Shown in pieces: positions 51,425-60,255 of a DNA stretch of 64,000 nucleotides. Under the pieces are notes generated by a model. It was not told the origin of the DNA, ran no database searches, and was given only the letters and a program-made list of their open reading frames with translations. The translations under genes were made by a program, and so were the position numbers. This DNA comes from Pseudoxanthomonas yeongjuensis. Lineage in GTDB: Bacteria; Pseudomonadota; Gammaproteobacteria; Xanthomonadales; Xanthomonadaceae. How positions within the stretch are numbered: the first letter of the stretch is position 1; the number at the start of each line of letters is the position of its first letter. The stretch covers positions 124,001 through 188,000 of the forward strand of contig NZ_PDWT01000004.1 in assembly GCF_010093345.1 (NCBI RefSeq), read 5' to 3'.

Positions 51425-52176
51425 TGGGTTTTGTTCCTGCGCAGGCCGACGACGTTCTTGCCGTGACGAATCACCAAGTAGGGATAGGTGCCATGGACGA
51501 CCAACGTGTTGTTCTCGACCGTGGTGTTGACCACGAAGTCTTCGCTACCTTCGCGTTCCCTGGCGAACACCGCAGGAAAATTGCCGGTAGGAAAGGCCTT
51601 GAGGTCGCTCATTTTCACGTAGGTGAACTGCCCGTCATCGTAGACGTTGGTCGGAATCAACCAGGCCTGCTTGGTGCGCGTCGAGTAGTCGTAGTTGAAG
51701 TTGTAACGCCTGTCCTTGTCGAGTCCGGTGCTCAATTGCGGGGTATCGTCCGCTTCGGCGATGAAATCGGTGTCGTTGGGATAGGTGAAGGTGATCTTGT
51801 ATTGCACGCCGGCCTGCTTGGCCTGGTTGAGCGCGGTCCAGTCCGTGGCCACCACCTTCAATTCGAAGATGTAGGAGTGGGTGGCCGTGCGGATCATCAT
51901 ATTGGTGTCGACATCCACGTTCTTCGGCTTGAGATAGAACACGTTGTCGCGCCGGGTCAACTCCCAGCCGGCACTGAACCCGGTACTGAAGTCGAGGATT
52001 TTCTCGTTGGGGCTCAATTCGATCTGGGTGGTGATCCCCAGCCCCGTCCGCACTTCATAGATCCGGTCCGGTTCGTATTCGTAGTCCTGCACCACCTGCG
52101 CGCTGGCGGGCTGTGCCGCCCAGAAGACTGCCAGGTACAGCGCGGCAACCAGGCAATGTTTGCTAAAGCGGTTCAT
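51421..52176 (-). CDS. virB9: T4SS core-complex protein VirB9
   Basis: A 251-residue periplasmic/outer-membrane protein. Signal peptide MNRFSKHCLVAALYLAVFWA ends near QPASAQ. The N-terminal domain has YEYEPDRIYEVRTGLGITTQ and ELSPNEKILDFSTG; the C-terminal domain has RTKQAWLIPTNVYDDGQFTY and VRHGKNVVGLRRNK-like ends, all typical of VirB9. It is coupled to both neighbours by ATGA overlaps. Confidence 0.96.
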   Translation of the reverse strand: MNRFSKHCLVAALYLAVFWAAQPASAQVVQDYEYEPDRIYEVRTGLGITTQIELSPNEKILDFSTGFSAGWELTRRDNVFYLKPKNVDVDTNMMIRTATHSYIFELKVVATDWTALNQAKQAGVQYKITFTYPNDTDFIAEADDTPQLSTGLDKDRRYNFNYDYSTRTKQAWLIPTNVYDDGQFTYVKMSDLKAFPTGNFPAVFAREREGSEDFVVNTTVENNTLVVHGTYPYLVIRHGKNVVGLRRNKTQ

Positions 52177-53117
52177 CGGTTGCTGGCTCCATTGACGCTG
52201 TTCGTGGGTGCAGGTGCGGTGACGGGTGCTGCAGCGCCCTCCGGCGGAGCGGCCTGGGCAGGTGCCGCGCTATCGGACTCGGGCGCAAGTGTTCCGGAAG
52301 CCGGCGCTCCCGCCGGGACTTGCGCACCGGGAATCCCGCTTTCCTGCATCGCCGCTACGGGCGCTTGCGGAAGCACGGTCTGGACGGGAGGCGAAGCGGC
52401 GTAGTCGTTGTCCACCCGATAGCTGGTCACCTGGAATCCAAGCGGATTCTCGATACGATCCTTCTCGTCCATCTTCAGATTGGGCTTGTAGGAAAACTCG
52501 AGCGTCGCGATCTTGCTGTCCAGCGGCTGCGAGGACCCGGTCTTCTTGTCGTAGAGACTGCGCTGGAACCGTACTGTCGCGCCTTTGGGTGGACCGCCGT
52601 CTTCGCCGCCTATCAGTACGGTGCTCAGGATATTCACCCGGATCGCCCGTTCCTTGCCGTAGGTGTTGTAGGGGCTGCTCATGTTGTTGCGCGCATGCAG
52701 GGTCGTGTAGCCCGATGCCACTTGCGGGGAGGACATCGTGTACACCGTGGTCCAGTCCCGCAGCAGCATCAGCGCCACGTCGTAGGACTCGCGCGCCATG
52801 AGGAAATGAGCGACGTTGCTGCGGTTGATGGCTTCGCTGGTGGTGATGCTGCGGTTGTCGAAGTTCTCGTTGAGCCTGGCGACGGTGCTGGTCCCTGTAT
52901 AGGCATCGGCCATGACCAGGTAGGGCACCTTTTCCTTCAATGGCAGCATGTAGAAATAGCCCGCGGCCAGGATCAGCGACAGGAGGATGGCGCCGAACGC
53001 CACGAACCAGGCACGGCGTTCGCTTTGTCGCGCGATGTCGGCGATGGTCAGCTCGAAGCTGACCGACTTGGCGACGGCTTTGTCGATCTGCGGGGTGGAT
53101 TCTTTCTTCCGGAACAT
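52173..53117 (-). CDS. virB8: T4SS inner-membrane protein VirB8
   Basis: A 314-residue bitopic protein. It has a short cytoplasmic N-terminus, one membrane helix at about residues 35-58 (AWFVAFGAILLSLILAAGYF) and a periplasmic NTF2-like domain of about 170 residues with VARLNENFDNRSITTSEAIN. The C-terminal 70 residues are Pro/Ala-rich, longer than in Agrobacterium VirB8. The stop overlaps virB9 (ATGA). Confidence 0.95.
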   Translation of the reverse strand: MFRKKESTPQIDKAVAKSVSFELTIADIARQSERRAWFVAFGAILLSLILAAGYFYMLPLKEKVPYLVMADAYTGTSTVARLNENFDNRSITTSEAINRSNVAHFLMARESYDVALMLLRDWTTVYTMSSPQVASGYTTLHARNNMSSPYNTYGKERAIRVNILSTVLIGGEDGGPPKGATVRFQRSLYDKKTGSSQPLDSKIATLEFSYKPNLKMDEKDRIENPLGFQVTSYRVDNDYAASPPVQTVLPQAPVAAMQESGIPGAQVPAGAPASGTLAPESDSAAPAQAAPPEGAAAPVTAPAPTNSVNGASNR

Positions 53118-53181
53118 CTAGGTCGATCCATGTGGAGCGGTGTCGTGGCAATCGGGTCCGCGCGCGAACATGTCCGCGGAC

Positions 53182-53637
53182 TTATGGACTTGCCGGTGCT
53201 GGGTCGGCATCCGTCGCAGGCGCGGCTTCGGCCACCTGCGCCGCACGCACCACGATCTGGTTGTTGCTGGCGGTCACCGAGACCCTTTGCCCCGCGTAGG
53301 CCGAGGTCAGTTGCGAAACGGCCTGCTGCAGGTCATTGGTATGGATCTGCGCCACCGGCTGGTACAGGCTGAAATCGGAGGGGTGCAGGTACGAAAGGGT
53401 CATCTTCGAGTCCTTCGCCCAGCGGGTCAGCATGTTCTTCAGCGTGCCGTCCATGGGCGACGCCGTGAACACATAGGACTGGTACAGGGGAATTTCTTCC
53501 GCGGTGGCGGCATAGCGGTTCGCCGGCTTCCAGCGTCCGCCGAAATCCGGGGCCGGGCGCGTGGCGCAGCTTGCCAGCACGAACATCAGCGGAATCACTA
53601 CCCAAAGGAAACTGCTAGCAGGAATTTGGTATTTCAC
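53182..53637 (-). CDS. virB7: T4SS lipoprotein VirB7, large X-type with N0-like domain
   Basis: A 151-residue lipoprotein with signal MKYQIPASSFLWVVIPLMFV and lipobox LASC (Cys24). After DFGGRWKPANRY, the part thought to bind VirB9, a globular domain of about 80 residues follows (MLTRWAKDSKMTLSYLHPSD ... YAGQRVSVTASNN). This resembles the N0 domain of secretins, the special feature of Xanthomonas VirB7. Canonical VirB7 proteins are only about 45-65 residues. It is the first gene of the virB7-virB11 block. Confidence 0.93.
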   Translation of the reverse strand: MKYQIPASSFLWVVIPLMFVLASCATRPAPDFGGRWKPANRYAATAEEIPLYQSYVFTASPMDGTLKNMLTRWAKDSKMTLSYLHPSDFSLYQPVAQIHTNDLQQAVSQLTSAYAGQRVSVTASNNQIVVRAAQVAEAAPATDADPAPASP

Positions 53638-54535
53638 GCTTCACCGGTGAATGGCATTGGGGAATTTGACAAGCACATGACGCACGCCGCGACGAATTTT
53701 CGCAGGGATCAATGCCACATGATTACGGCGACGAGTCGCACGATTACGGCTGGAATCGCGCTTGCTGCTGCAAGAAGACCGGATAGCCTGCAAGGCTACG
53801 GAACCAGAAGCCGAGGATGAGCCAGGCGCGAAGCCGCGGCCAGGACTGCCTATTGGCAATCGGACTTGAAAAGATTCGGGAATTACCCGGTACAGACTGG
53901 ACATCGATTTCCCCGCCTCCTTGCAGACTTGCTCCATGAATCCTTCATGCCCGGGCTGCGGTCGGTTCATCGACCACCCGCTGGGCACCGATTACCGGAC
54001 CTGCTCTACGACGATTACAGCCCCGACTGGATTTAGCTTGATCGCATGAGAATAGTCAAGCAATCGGTGGAGAGTTGTGCGTCAGCGCACGAATAGTTCC
54101 GCGCTTGCACAAGAAACAACTCCATTGCCTGCTCTTCTCTTCCCTGTTCATAGCGCGATGCGACAAAGCTTGCGAGTGAAATCATCCTGAAACAATCCGT
54201 CCCTTGCAGCGAATCAGGTAACCGGATAGATCTTCAAAGTCGCACCATGCGGGCTGTCGTTCGCCTTGCGGCTCCCTCTTTTTTTGCACCGGCCTCCTCG
54301 ATCCACCGGGACTTCCGGTGACGCGCAAGCTGCAAATTCCTGTATCCGGACTGCTTTACCCGGCAGCGACAGACCATGCATCCTTTCGGTCACCTGCCAC
54401 CCCTGTTGGCGTACGCCTTTCCCTGGAGTCCGGTATTCGTTCCCTCATGGCAGCAAGTGCCGATGACCCCCGATCCTGCCCCCCTCAGGATCCATGCGCC
54501 CTGTCCGCCCAAGTTACTGCGGGTCAGGCGGAACG
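53638..54535. other. Intergenic region between virD4 and virB7
   Basis: About 900 bases without an intact gene. It should contain the promoter of the virB7-virB11 block on the minus strand; TTGTCAAATT near 53665 is a possible -35 but no matching -10 is clear. Two short plus-strand patches look coding-like: MPHDYGDESHDYGWNRACC around 53711, and MNPSCPGCGRFIDHPLGTDY at 53937, whose other frame continues DLLYDDYSPDWI to a stop. They may be remnants. The segment 54060-54535 shows nothing. Confidence 0.5.
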
Positions 54536-56230
54536 CTAGAGACCAAGCTTCGGCACCTCCACCTTCGGCAACAGCCGCGAAGTGAAATACCGGTCCTGGT
54601 AGTACTTGATCTTCTCGCACATCACCGGGTGCGCGATGCCTTCATACAGGAACACTTCCTTGTCGAAACCCATGGCCTTGAGCTCTTGCGGCAGCATCAG
54701 GGCGCGGCGTTCTTCCACTTCGCTGAAGGTCACGCTGCCCTGCTGGCCGTGCGACTGGCTGCGGTTGCGCTTGAGCACGGTGGTATAGCCGAGCATGTCC
54801 GAGTAATCATTGGCGTCCTGTTGTTCGCGCGGGGCGTAGATGATCTGCAGGGCGTGGTTGGTGATGATGGTGCGGGAGACGTCCTTGCCGTAGGTGGCGT
54901 CCAGCTGCGACATGCTCTGGATGATCGGCAGCAGGCGGATGTTGTAGCCGGCCATGTAGGAGACGGCGGAAGCGATGATCTCGACCTTGCCGATGGCGGT
55001 GAATTCGTCCATCAGCAACAGGCACTGGTGCTTCAGTTCCGGATTGCTCTGCGGCAACTCCTTGGTGTTGAGGTTGATGATCTGGTTGAAGAACAGGTTC
55101 ACGATCAGCCGGCTTTCCGCCAGCTTGTTGGGCTGGATGCCGATGTAGATGGTCATCCTGCGCTTGCGCACGTCGGTGAGCAGGAAATCGTTGCCGCTGG
55201 TGGCCGCATCCAGCACCGGATTGATGAAAGCGTTGAGCGGTTCCTTGAACGTGCCCAGGATCGAGGCGAAGGTTTCCTCGGCCTGGGACAGCATGTTGGC
55301 GAAGGCGGTTTTTGCGTGGCTGCTGAGGAAGGGTTTCTTCGAAAGCGCCTGCAGGTATGCCTTGAGGTCGCTGCCGTCGCCGGACGACAGGCGGTAGATG
55401 CTTCCGAGGGTCGGGAAGGCCAGGAATTCCTTCGGGAATCCCTGCTTCCACTGGTCGTCGAAATTCTCGAACAGGAACAGCGCGAACGCGGTGAATGCGT
55501 TACGCGCCTGGCTGACCCAGAATTTCTGGTCGTCCGATCCATCCGGGTAAAGCATCGCGGCGATGCTTTGCAGGTCGGAGATGCGGAAAGCCGGGTCTTC
55601 CGACACGTAGCTGAGCGGATTCCAGCGGTGCGTGCGTCGGTCCTCGGCGAAAGGGTTGAACAGGTAGATTTCCTGGCCCTGGCTGGCGCGCCAGCCGCTG
55701 GTCAGGTCGAAGTTCTCCTGCTTGATGTCCAGGACCACCATCGATTCCTGGTAGTCGAGCAGGTTGGGAATGACGATGCCCACGCCCTTGCCCGAGCGCG
55801 TGGGTGCGGCAAGGATCACGAACTGCTGTCCACCCAGGCGCACCAGCTTGCCGTTGAACTTGCCGACCACGATGCCGTTGTTCGAGGACTTGAACATGCC
55901 CTGCCGGGCCAGGTCGCCGGCGTTGGCGAAACGGGCATCGCCGTGCATGGCTTTCTTCGCCGGTTTCAACACCAGCACCAGCAACGCCAGGTATGCGAGT
56001 AGCGGCAGGCCGAAGCCCACGTAGCCCGCGACCTTGAGCTTGCCGACATAGGGCTGGACTTGCGGCAGGTCCAGCGCCTTGAGATAGGCCGGGTAGGTGT
56101 TCCACTTCAACAAGCCCGTGTCGAGCTTGAGGAAAATCAGGGCCAGATAACCGGACAGGTAGAACCCGGCCAACAGCACAGCCAGCCCGGCCGCCACCAC
56201 GAAAATCGTCTTGTTCCTGTTCACCTGCAC
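54536..56230 (-). CDS. virD4: T4SS coupling protein VirD4
   Basis: A 564-residue inner-membrane ATPase that recruits effectors through their XVIPCD. Two N-terminal membrane segments (residues about 8-35 and 68-88) precede the nucleotide-binding domain. Walker A is LAAPTRSGKGVGIVIPNLL, Walker B is HQCLLLMDEFTAIG, and the TraG/VirD4 motif YAPREQQDANDYSDMLGYTT is present. An all-alpha domain region with SMSQLDATYGKDVSRTIITN is also seen. It lies 39 bases behind a small conserved-looking gene and at the cluster's upstream end. Confidence 0.96.
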   Translation of the reverse strand: MQVNRNKTIFVVAAGLAVLLAGFYLSGYLALIFLKLDTGLLKWNTYPAYLKALDLPQVQPYVGKLKVAGYVGFGLPLLAYLALLVLVLKPAKKAMHGDARFANAGDLARQGMFKSSNNGIVVGKFNGKLVRLGGQQFVILAAPTRSGKGVGIVIPNLLDYQESMVVLDIKQENFDLTSGWRASQGQEIYLFNPFAEDRRTHRWNPLSYVSEDPAFRISDLQSIAAMLYPDGSDDQKFWVSQARNAFTAFALFLFENFDDQWKQGFPKEFLAFPTLGSIYRLSSGDGSDLKAYLQALSKKPFLSSHAKTAFANMLSQAEETFASILGTFKEPLNAFINPVLDAATSGNDFLLTDVRKRRMTIYIGIQPNKLAESRLIVNLFFNQIINLNTKELPQSNPELKHQCLLLMDEFTAIGKVEIIASAVSYMAGYNIRLLPIIQSMSQLDATYGKDVSRTIITNHALQIIYAPREQQDANDYSDMLGYTTVLKRNRSQSHGQQGSVTFSEVEERRALMLPQELKAMGFDKEVFLYEGIAHPVMCEKIKYYQDRYFTSRLLPKVEVPKLGL

Positions 56231-56269
56231 CTCCTTGTTACCCGCATCCTTCCGTGGTGCCTGGCAGGC

Positions 56270-56515
56270 TCAGCGTCGCTGCCGCATGGGTTTGGCGCGG
56301 ACAGGCGCTTCGGCGCGCTGGAGGTTTTCTTCCTCTACCAGCTTGTCCATCCAGATCCTTGCGTCTTCCAGGGTCATGTCCTGGCGCAGCCGGGCGCCTG
56401 CCATGGTCAGCACTGCGTAACCGGTGATGTCGCCAGGATCGTATTGCTCATCCTGGGTCACGGCTACGACCTGGTAGTTTCCCTTGATCAATATCGGATG
56501 TGTGTATTCCGTCAC
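56270..56515 (-). CDS. Small protein upstream of virD4, GTG start
   Basis: An 81-residue soluble protein, MTEYTHPILIKGNYQVVAVT onward. The GTG at 56515 was chosen because AGGAGG lies eight bases upstream; an in-frame ATG at 56548 precedes that ribosome-binding site. The compact N-terminal part ends with LRQDMTLEDARIWMDKLVEE, and the tail is basic (RAKPMRQRR). It is the first gene of the virD4 transcript, so it may be a VirD4 accessory factor or belong to the X-T4SS set. Family not recognised. Confidence 0.7.
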   Translation of the reverse strand: MTEYTHPILIKGNYQVVAVTQDEQYDPGDITGYAVLTMAGARLRQDMTLEDARIWMDKLVEEENLQRAEAPVRAKPMRQRR

Positions 56516-56605
56516 AGTCACTTCCTCCTTGGCGTGTGGCCCGATCATATTACGTAATCAGCGCCGAATTGAAGTCCGGGCGCACCGATCGAACAACCGC
56601 ATCGA

Positions 56606-57589
56606 TCAGGCAGCGGACTCCAGTCGCGATTCGGTCATTGCGATCGCCTTCTCCACCAACGCCCAATCCGCACCCGGCTTGTGCGCGCCTTCGCTCAGCA
56701 CCTGGCGGAAAGCGCGGCCGCCCGGTTGGCCGTGGAACAGGCCGAGCAGGTGGCGGGTGATGTGCTTGAGTGCGATGCCGTGGGCGAGCCGGTCTTCCAC
56801 GTAGGGTCGCAGTGCGCGCAGTAGCTGCGCGCGCGGCTGCACTTCGGTACCGGACAGCGCCGCGTCCAGGCGGTGCAACACGTACGGGTCGTGATAGGCC
56901 GCGCGGCCCAACATCACGCCATCGACATGCCGCAGGTGTTCCAGCGAATCCTCGACCGTGGCGATGCCGCCATTGACCGCGATGGTCAACGCCGGACGCT
57001 CGCGCTTGAGCCGGTAGGCCCAGTCGTAACGCAGTGGCGGCACCTCGCGGTTCTCCTTCGGTGACAGGCCCTGCAACCACGCATTGCGCGCGTGCACGAA
57101 GAAGATCCGGCAACCCGCTTCTGCAACCGTGTCGATGAAGGCGGCGAAGCGATCGTAATCGTGTTCTTCGTCCACGCCCAGGCGACATTTCACCGTGACC
57201 GGGATGTCCGTGGCTGCGATCATCGCCGCCACGCAGTCGGCGACCAGCGCCGGCTCCTTCATCAGGCAGGCACCGAAGCGGCCGGCCTGGACGCGGTCGG
57301 AAGGACAACCGACGTTGAGGTTCACTTCGTCGAAACCACGCTCCTGCCCGACCCGCGTCGCCTGTGCCAGCAACGTCGGATCGCTGCCGCCCAACTGCAA
57401 CGCCACCGGATTCTCGACCGGATCGCGCGCCAGCAAGCGTCCGCGGTCGCCCTGCAGCACCGCATTGGCGTGGACCATTTCCGTGTACAGCCGCGCACCC
57501 GGCGCCAGCAGGCGGTGAAACACCCGGCAGTGGCTGTCGGTCCAGTCCATCATCGGCGCCACCGATAACTTCATTTCTTTGTAATTCAA
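56606..57589 (-). CDS. dusA: tRNA-dihydrouridine synthase A
   Basis: A 327-residue flavoenzyme reducing uridine in the tRNA D-loop. Family motifs are present: LSVAPMMDWTDSHCRVFHRL at the N-terminus (FMN binding), VNLNVGCPSDRVQAGRFGAC (catalytic Cys), VKCRLGVDEEHDYDRFAAFI and FFVHARNAWLQGLSPKENR, which separates DusA from DusB/DusC. DusA length is normal. dusA is a known integration target for genomic islands. An integrase fragment lies just upstream of its 5' end. Confidence 0.95.
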   Translation of the reverse strand: MNYKEMKLSVAPMMDWTDSHCRVFHRLLAPGARLYTEMVHANAVLQGDRGRLLARDPVENPVALQLGGSDPTLLAQATRVGQERGFDEVNLNVGCPSDRVQAGRFGACLMKEPALVADCVAAMIAATDIPVTVKCRLGVDEEHDYDRFAAFIDTVAEAGCRIFFVHARNAWLQGLSPKENREVPPLRYDWAYRLKRERPALTIAVNGGIATVEDSLEHLRHVDGVMLGRAAYHDPYVLHRLDAALSGTEVQPRAQLLRALRPYVEDRLAHGIALKHITRHLLGLFHGQPGGRAFRQVLSEGAHKPGADWALVEKAIAMTESRLESAA

Positions 57590-57688
57590 TTATTTAACCT
57601 GCAAATAAAAAGCATGGATAGGCCGCGTGCGCTCTCGTGCACTCCAATTCGCCCGATTGCGCCTCTACGACCCTCGATGCACGCATAG

Positions 57689-57823
57689 CGCATACGAAAT
57701 GGCGACATTGCCAAGCTCAAATCGGGCCACTCGCGGGTACAGGTCCGGCGCAAACAATCCTATGCCAGCAAGACCTTCCTGAGCCATGAGGACGCCCGGA
57801 CCTGGCCCTACCCAGCACCTTAG
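57689..57823 (+). pseudogene. Remnant of a phage-type integrase N-terminus
   Basis: A frame of 44 codons before a TAG reads IAKLKSGHSRVQVRRKQSYA followed by SKTFLSHEDARTW. This matches the arm-binding N-terminal domain of tyrosine recombinases (pattern KLKSGKWRAQVRRKG...SKTFxTKxEAxxW). No start codon, core-binding or catalytic domain remains. It lies 100 bases from the dusA start, transcribed away from it. Confidence 0.65.
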
Positions 57824-57919
57824 GCTTGCCTGCCAAGCAGGCGGATAAGGATTAATAATCTATCCCTTAAGGCCCTTAAGGGCTATTTAATACGACCTTT
57901 CCGTGCGATCCCAGCAGCA

Positions 57920-58215
57920 ATAGACACCCTACCCCCGGTCCGGCGCTCTCTTGCCAAGCTGGGCAAGACCTCGAGGACCCCGGCGCAAGCGCAGCCTGGC
58001 CGCGGAAATGATGGTCGAGTGTGCCAGGCTTTCCGGGACGACCTACCTGAAGGTCGAGAAAGGAGATCCCATCGCGTCCATGGGCATGTACGCGATGACC
58101 TTGCACCCTCGGATTCTCAACAACCAGCCTGGTCGAGATCGCGGACAGTGGCAGCGGCCCGATCGAACTTGTTCCTGCGCGGCGTCCTGTTCGGGAGTCC
58201 CGCTCGTCCTTCGCG
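57920..58215 (+). pseudogene. Frameshifted XRE/HipB-like regulator remnant
   Basis: Three frames together spell a HipB-like helix-turn-helix protein. DTLPPVRRSLAKLG (frame from 57923, with ATA where ATG is expected) is followed by QDLED, then PRRKRSLAAEMMVECARLSG with TTYLKVEKGDPIASMGMYAM, and after another shift TLGFSTTSLVEIAD. At least three frameshifts separate the pieces. Intact relatives are antitoxin-like regulators that often precede a HipA gene; no HipA remains here. The end runs into the TonB-receptor stop. Confidence 0.7.
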
Positions 58216-60255
58216 CTAACCGCCAAAGCTCCGTTGCACGGCGAATCCAACATACGGACCGCTCTTCAATACCCGCTTCTCGACATGATTCAATGGAGAC
58301 GCGCCGCGCAGGCCGTCGTAGATGTACCTGGTACGCGTGGCCGGGCCGTCGGTCAGGTTCTTGGCGAACAGACGATACGACCACTTGTCGGTCGGCTTGT
58401 ACTCCACGAACAGGTCGACCCTGTTGGAAATGACGTCGGTCTGGATTTCGTCCACCTTGAACTCGGTCTCTTCCGCTTCCACCGCATAGTCGACTCCCCA
58501 GCGGAGCTTGCGGGCGGGGATGTCGTGACTGAGCGTCAGGCCCGCCTCCAAAGGCAGGTCGCCCGATATCCGCCTGGATTCGCCAGTGGCGGGGTCGGTG
58601 ACTCGACTGCGGCGCCAGAGCGCGTTGGCCTGCAAATTCACTCCATTCAATCCGATCCGATCAAAGGGAAGATTCAGATTCGCTTCCAGTTCCTGCCGTT
58701 TCCCATCGCCGATATTGCCGACCGAATCGAAAACGCCCAGGTCGGTGAAGGTCGGGATCCTGTCCACGACATCGCTTATCTTTTCATGCCGCGCGGCCAC
58801 GACCAGCGAACCCGCTACGAACCGGTGTTCCCAGGCTGCCTCGATCCGCCACAGGCGGTCGGGTTCGAGGTCCTGGTTGCCCGCGGTAACCGTACCGCTG
58901 GTGAGGGAAGCCGAGCCGGCGAAGTTGGCGAAATCCAGCTGGCCGACCTCGCGCTCGATCAAGCCCCTGAGTCCATCCGCTGGCGAGATGGCCCATGTCG
59001 CCAGCAGGCGCGGCTTGAGGAAGGAAAGGGATTTCGACAGCGTGCTGTCGCCGGTCTGGGCAAGTTTCGAGAACTCATAGCGCGCCCCGACCTCGATGGT
59101 AACGGCGGGTGACGGCAACCAGGTCGCGGTCGAGAATATTTCGACCCTCTGTTCTTCCACCCGCACATTGGCAAAGGGAAGCAGGATGTCGATCCCGTTC
59201 TCCCTGAGGGCCGTATGGCTATCGAGCACATTGAGCGCACCTTCTGCACCCGACTCGAATGAAACAACATCGCCCTTATGACGATAGACGCCACGCAGTA
59301 TGGTCTCCCTGGCGTCCACGACTTCGCGAGATTCATCGGAGCTTCCTTCGCTTCGCGATGTGTCGTTTCCGCTTTCCCCGACATCGCTGATGCTTGCAAG
59401 CAACTCGAGCTCCGCACGGGGCGAAAGAGGACGCTCGAAGCGCGCCGCCACTTCTTTTGTTTTTGTCGTTACGCGTTCTGTTCCGGTGGAGAGTTGGGGT
59501 AGCGGGTAGCTGATATCGTTCTTGATGTCGGCGAACATGCGCTCGTCCTTGAGAAGCGCATTCACCTTGAGCGACCCGCCAGCCAGGGGAAATCGATAGC
59601 CGCCGGAAAGCTCCTTGACCGTTTCCCCTTCCGGTTGCTCGTAATCGGCCTGGCGCAACAGCGTTCCATCCTCGGCATACCGGTTACGGATACCGAATCC
59701 GTGTTCGTCGTCTATTTCCCGGTAAATGGCGACAGCGACATCCAGGGTTCGGCCCTCATTGTCGCTGGAGAATTCCGCTGCGGCTCTCGGCGACGAGAAG
59801 CCATGCTGGAGGAAGGCATCTTCCACCTCGATCCTGCCCCTGCGCTTGCCTCCCTGGATCCTGACGACGTTCGCCATCACCGCGTAGCCCTGCATGTCCA
59901 CCCCCGCCGCCCCGCTGCGGACGAGCTCCACGCGTTCGACTGCCGAAGCGGGTATGCGCTTGAGGATCTCTTCTAGTGTCTGTCCCTTGCTGGCAGGACG
60001 CTGGCCGTCGATCAGGATGTTTCCCCCGGTGCCAGCATATCCGCGCAAGTCCGCGTCGCCCTCGATGGGGCGAAGGCCGGGCAGCAGGATGACCATGTCA
60101 TAGGCGGTTGCGGGTTGCGATCGCGAAAAGTAGCCGGTTTCGAATCCGGTCACTCCCATCCGCATCTCGGTTTGCGCATAGGCACGGGGTACCCCGCTCA
60201 GCATCAATGCCCCCAGGATCGCCGCGCCGATTGCCGTGTACTTCATGCCGTGCAT
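58216..60255 (-). CDS. TonB-dependent outer-membrane receptor
   Basis: A 679-residue receptor with a signal peptide ending PRAYAQ. The plug domain (residues about 30-150) has MVILLPGLRPIEGDADLRGY, NILIDGQRPASKGQTLEEIL and IPASAVERVELVRSGAAGVD. A 22-strand-type barrel of alternating aromatic and polar segments follows, with NLTDGPATRTRYIYDG and the aromatic-poor C-terminus GFAVQRSFGG. Start ATG 60255 has AGGGA five bases upstream; ATG 60246 is an alternative. No TonB box is obvious near the mature N-terminus. Substrate unknown. Confidence 0.9.
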   Translation of the reverse strand: MHGMKYTAIGAAILGALMLSGVPRAYAQTEMRMGVTGFETGYFSRSQPATAYDMVILLPGLRPIEGDADLRGYAGTGGNILIDGQRPASKGQTLEEILKRIPASAVERVELVRSGAAGVDMQGYAVMANVVRIQGGKRRGRIEVEDAFLQHGFSSPRAAAEFSSDNEGRTLDVAVAIYREIDDEHGFGIRNRYAEDGTLLRQADYEQPEGETVKELSGGYRFPLAGGSLKVNALLKDERMFADIKNDISYPLPQLSTGTERVTTKTKEVAARFERPLSPRAELELLASISDVGESGNDTSRSEGSSDESREVVDARETILRGVYRHKGDVVSFESGAEGALNVLDSHTALRENGIDILLPFANVRVEEQRVEIFSTATWLPSPAVTIEVGARYEFSKLAQTGDSTLSKSLSFLKPRLLATWAISPADGLRGLIEREVGQLDFANFAGSASLTSGTVTAGNQDLEPDRLWRIEAAWEHRFVAGSLVVAARHEKISDVVDRIPTFTDLGVFDSVGNIGDGKRQELEANLNLPFDRIGLNGVNLQANALWRRSRVTDPATGESRRISGDLPLEAGLTLSHDIPARKLRWGVDYAVEAEETEFKVDEIQTDVISNRVDLFVEYKPTDKWSYRLFAKNLTDGPATRTRYIYDGLRGASPLNHVEKRVLKSGPYVGFAVQRSFGG

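Noticed and set aside
53641-53988. A 115-codon minus-strand frame upstream of virB7
   Set aside because: No RBS, signal or family feature; Ser/Arg-rich composition typical of a shadow frame.
54266-54585. Several short plus-strand frames before the virD4 stop
   Set aside because: They overlap each other in different frames, lack RBS and run into the virD4 gene antisense.
35604-56515. A conjugative transfer region
   Set aside because: No relaxase, oriT-like array or DNA-processing gene is seen; cargo genes carry XVIPCD secretion domains and immunity partners.
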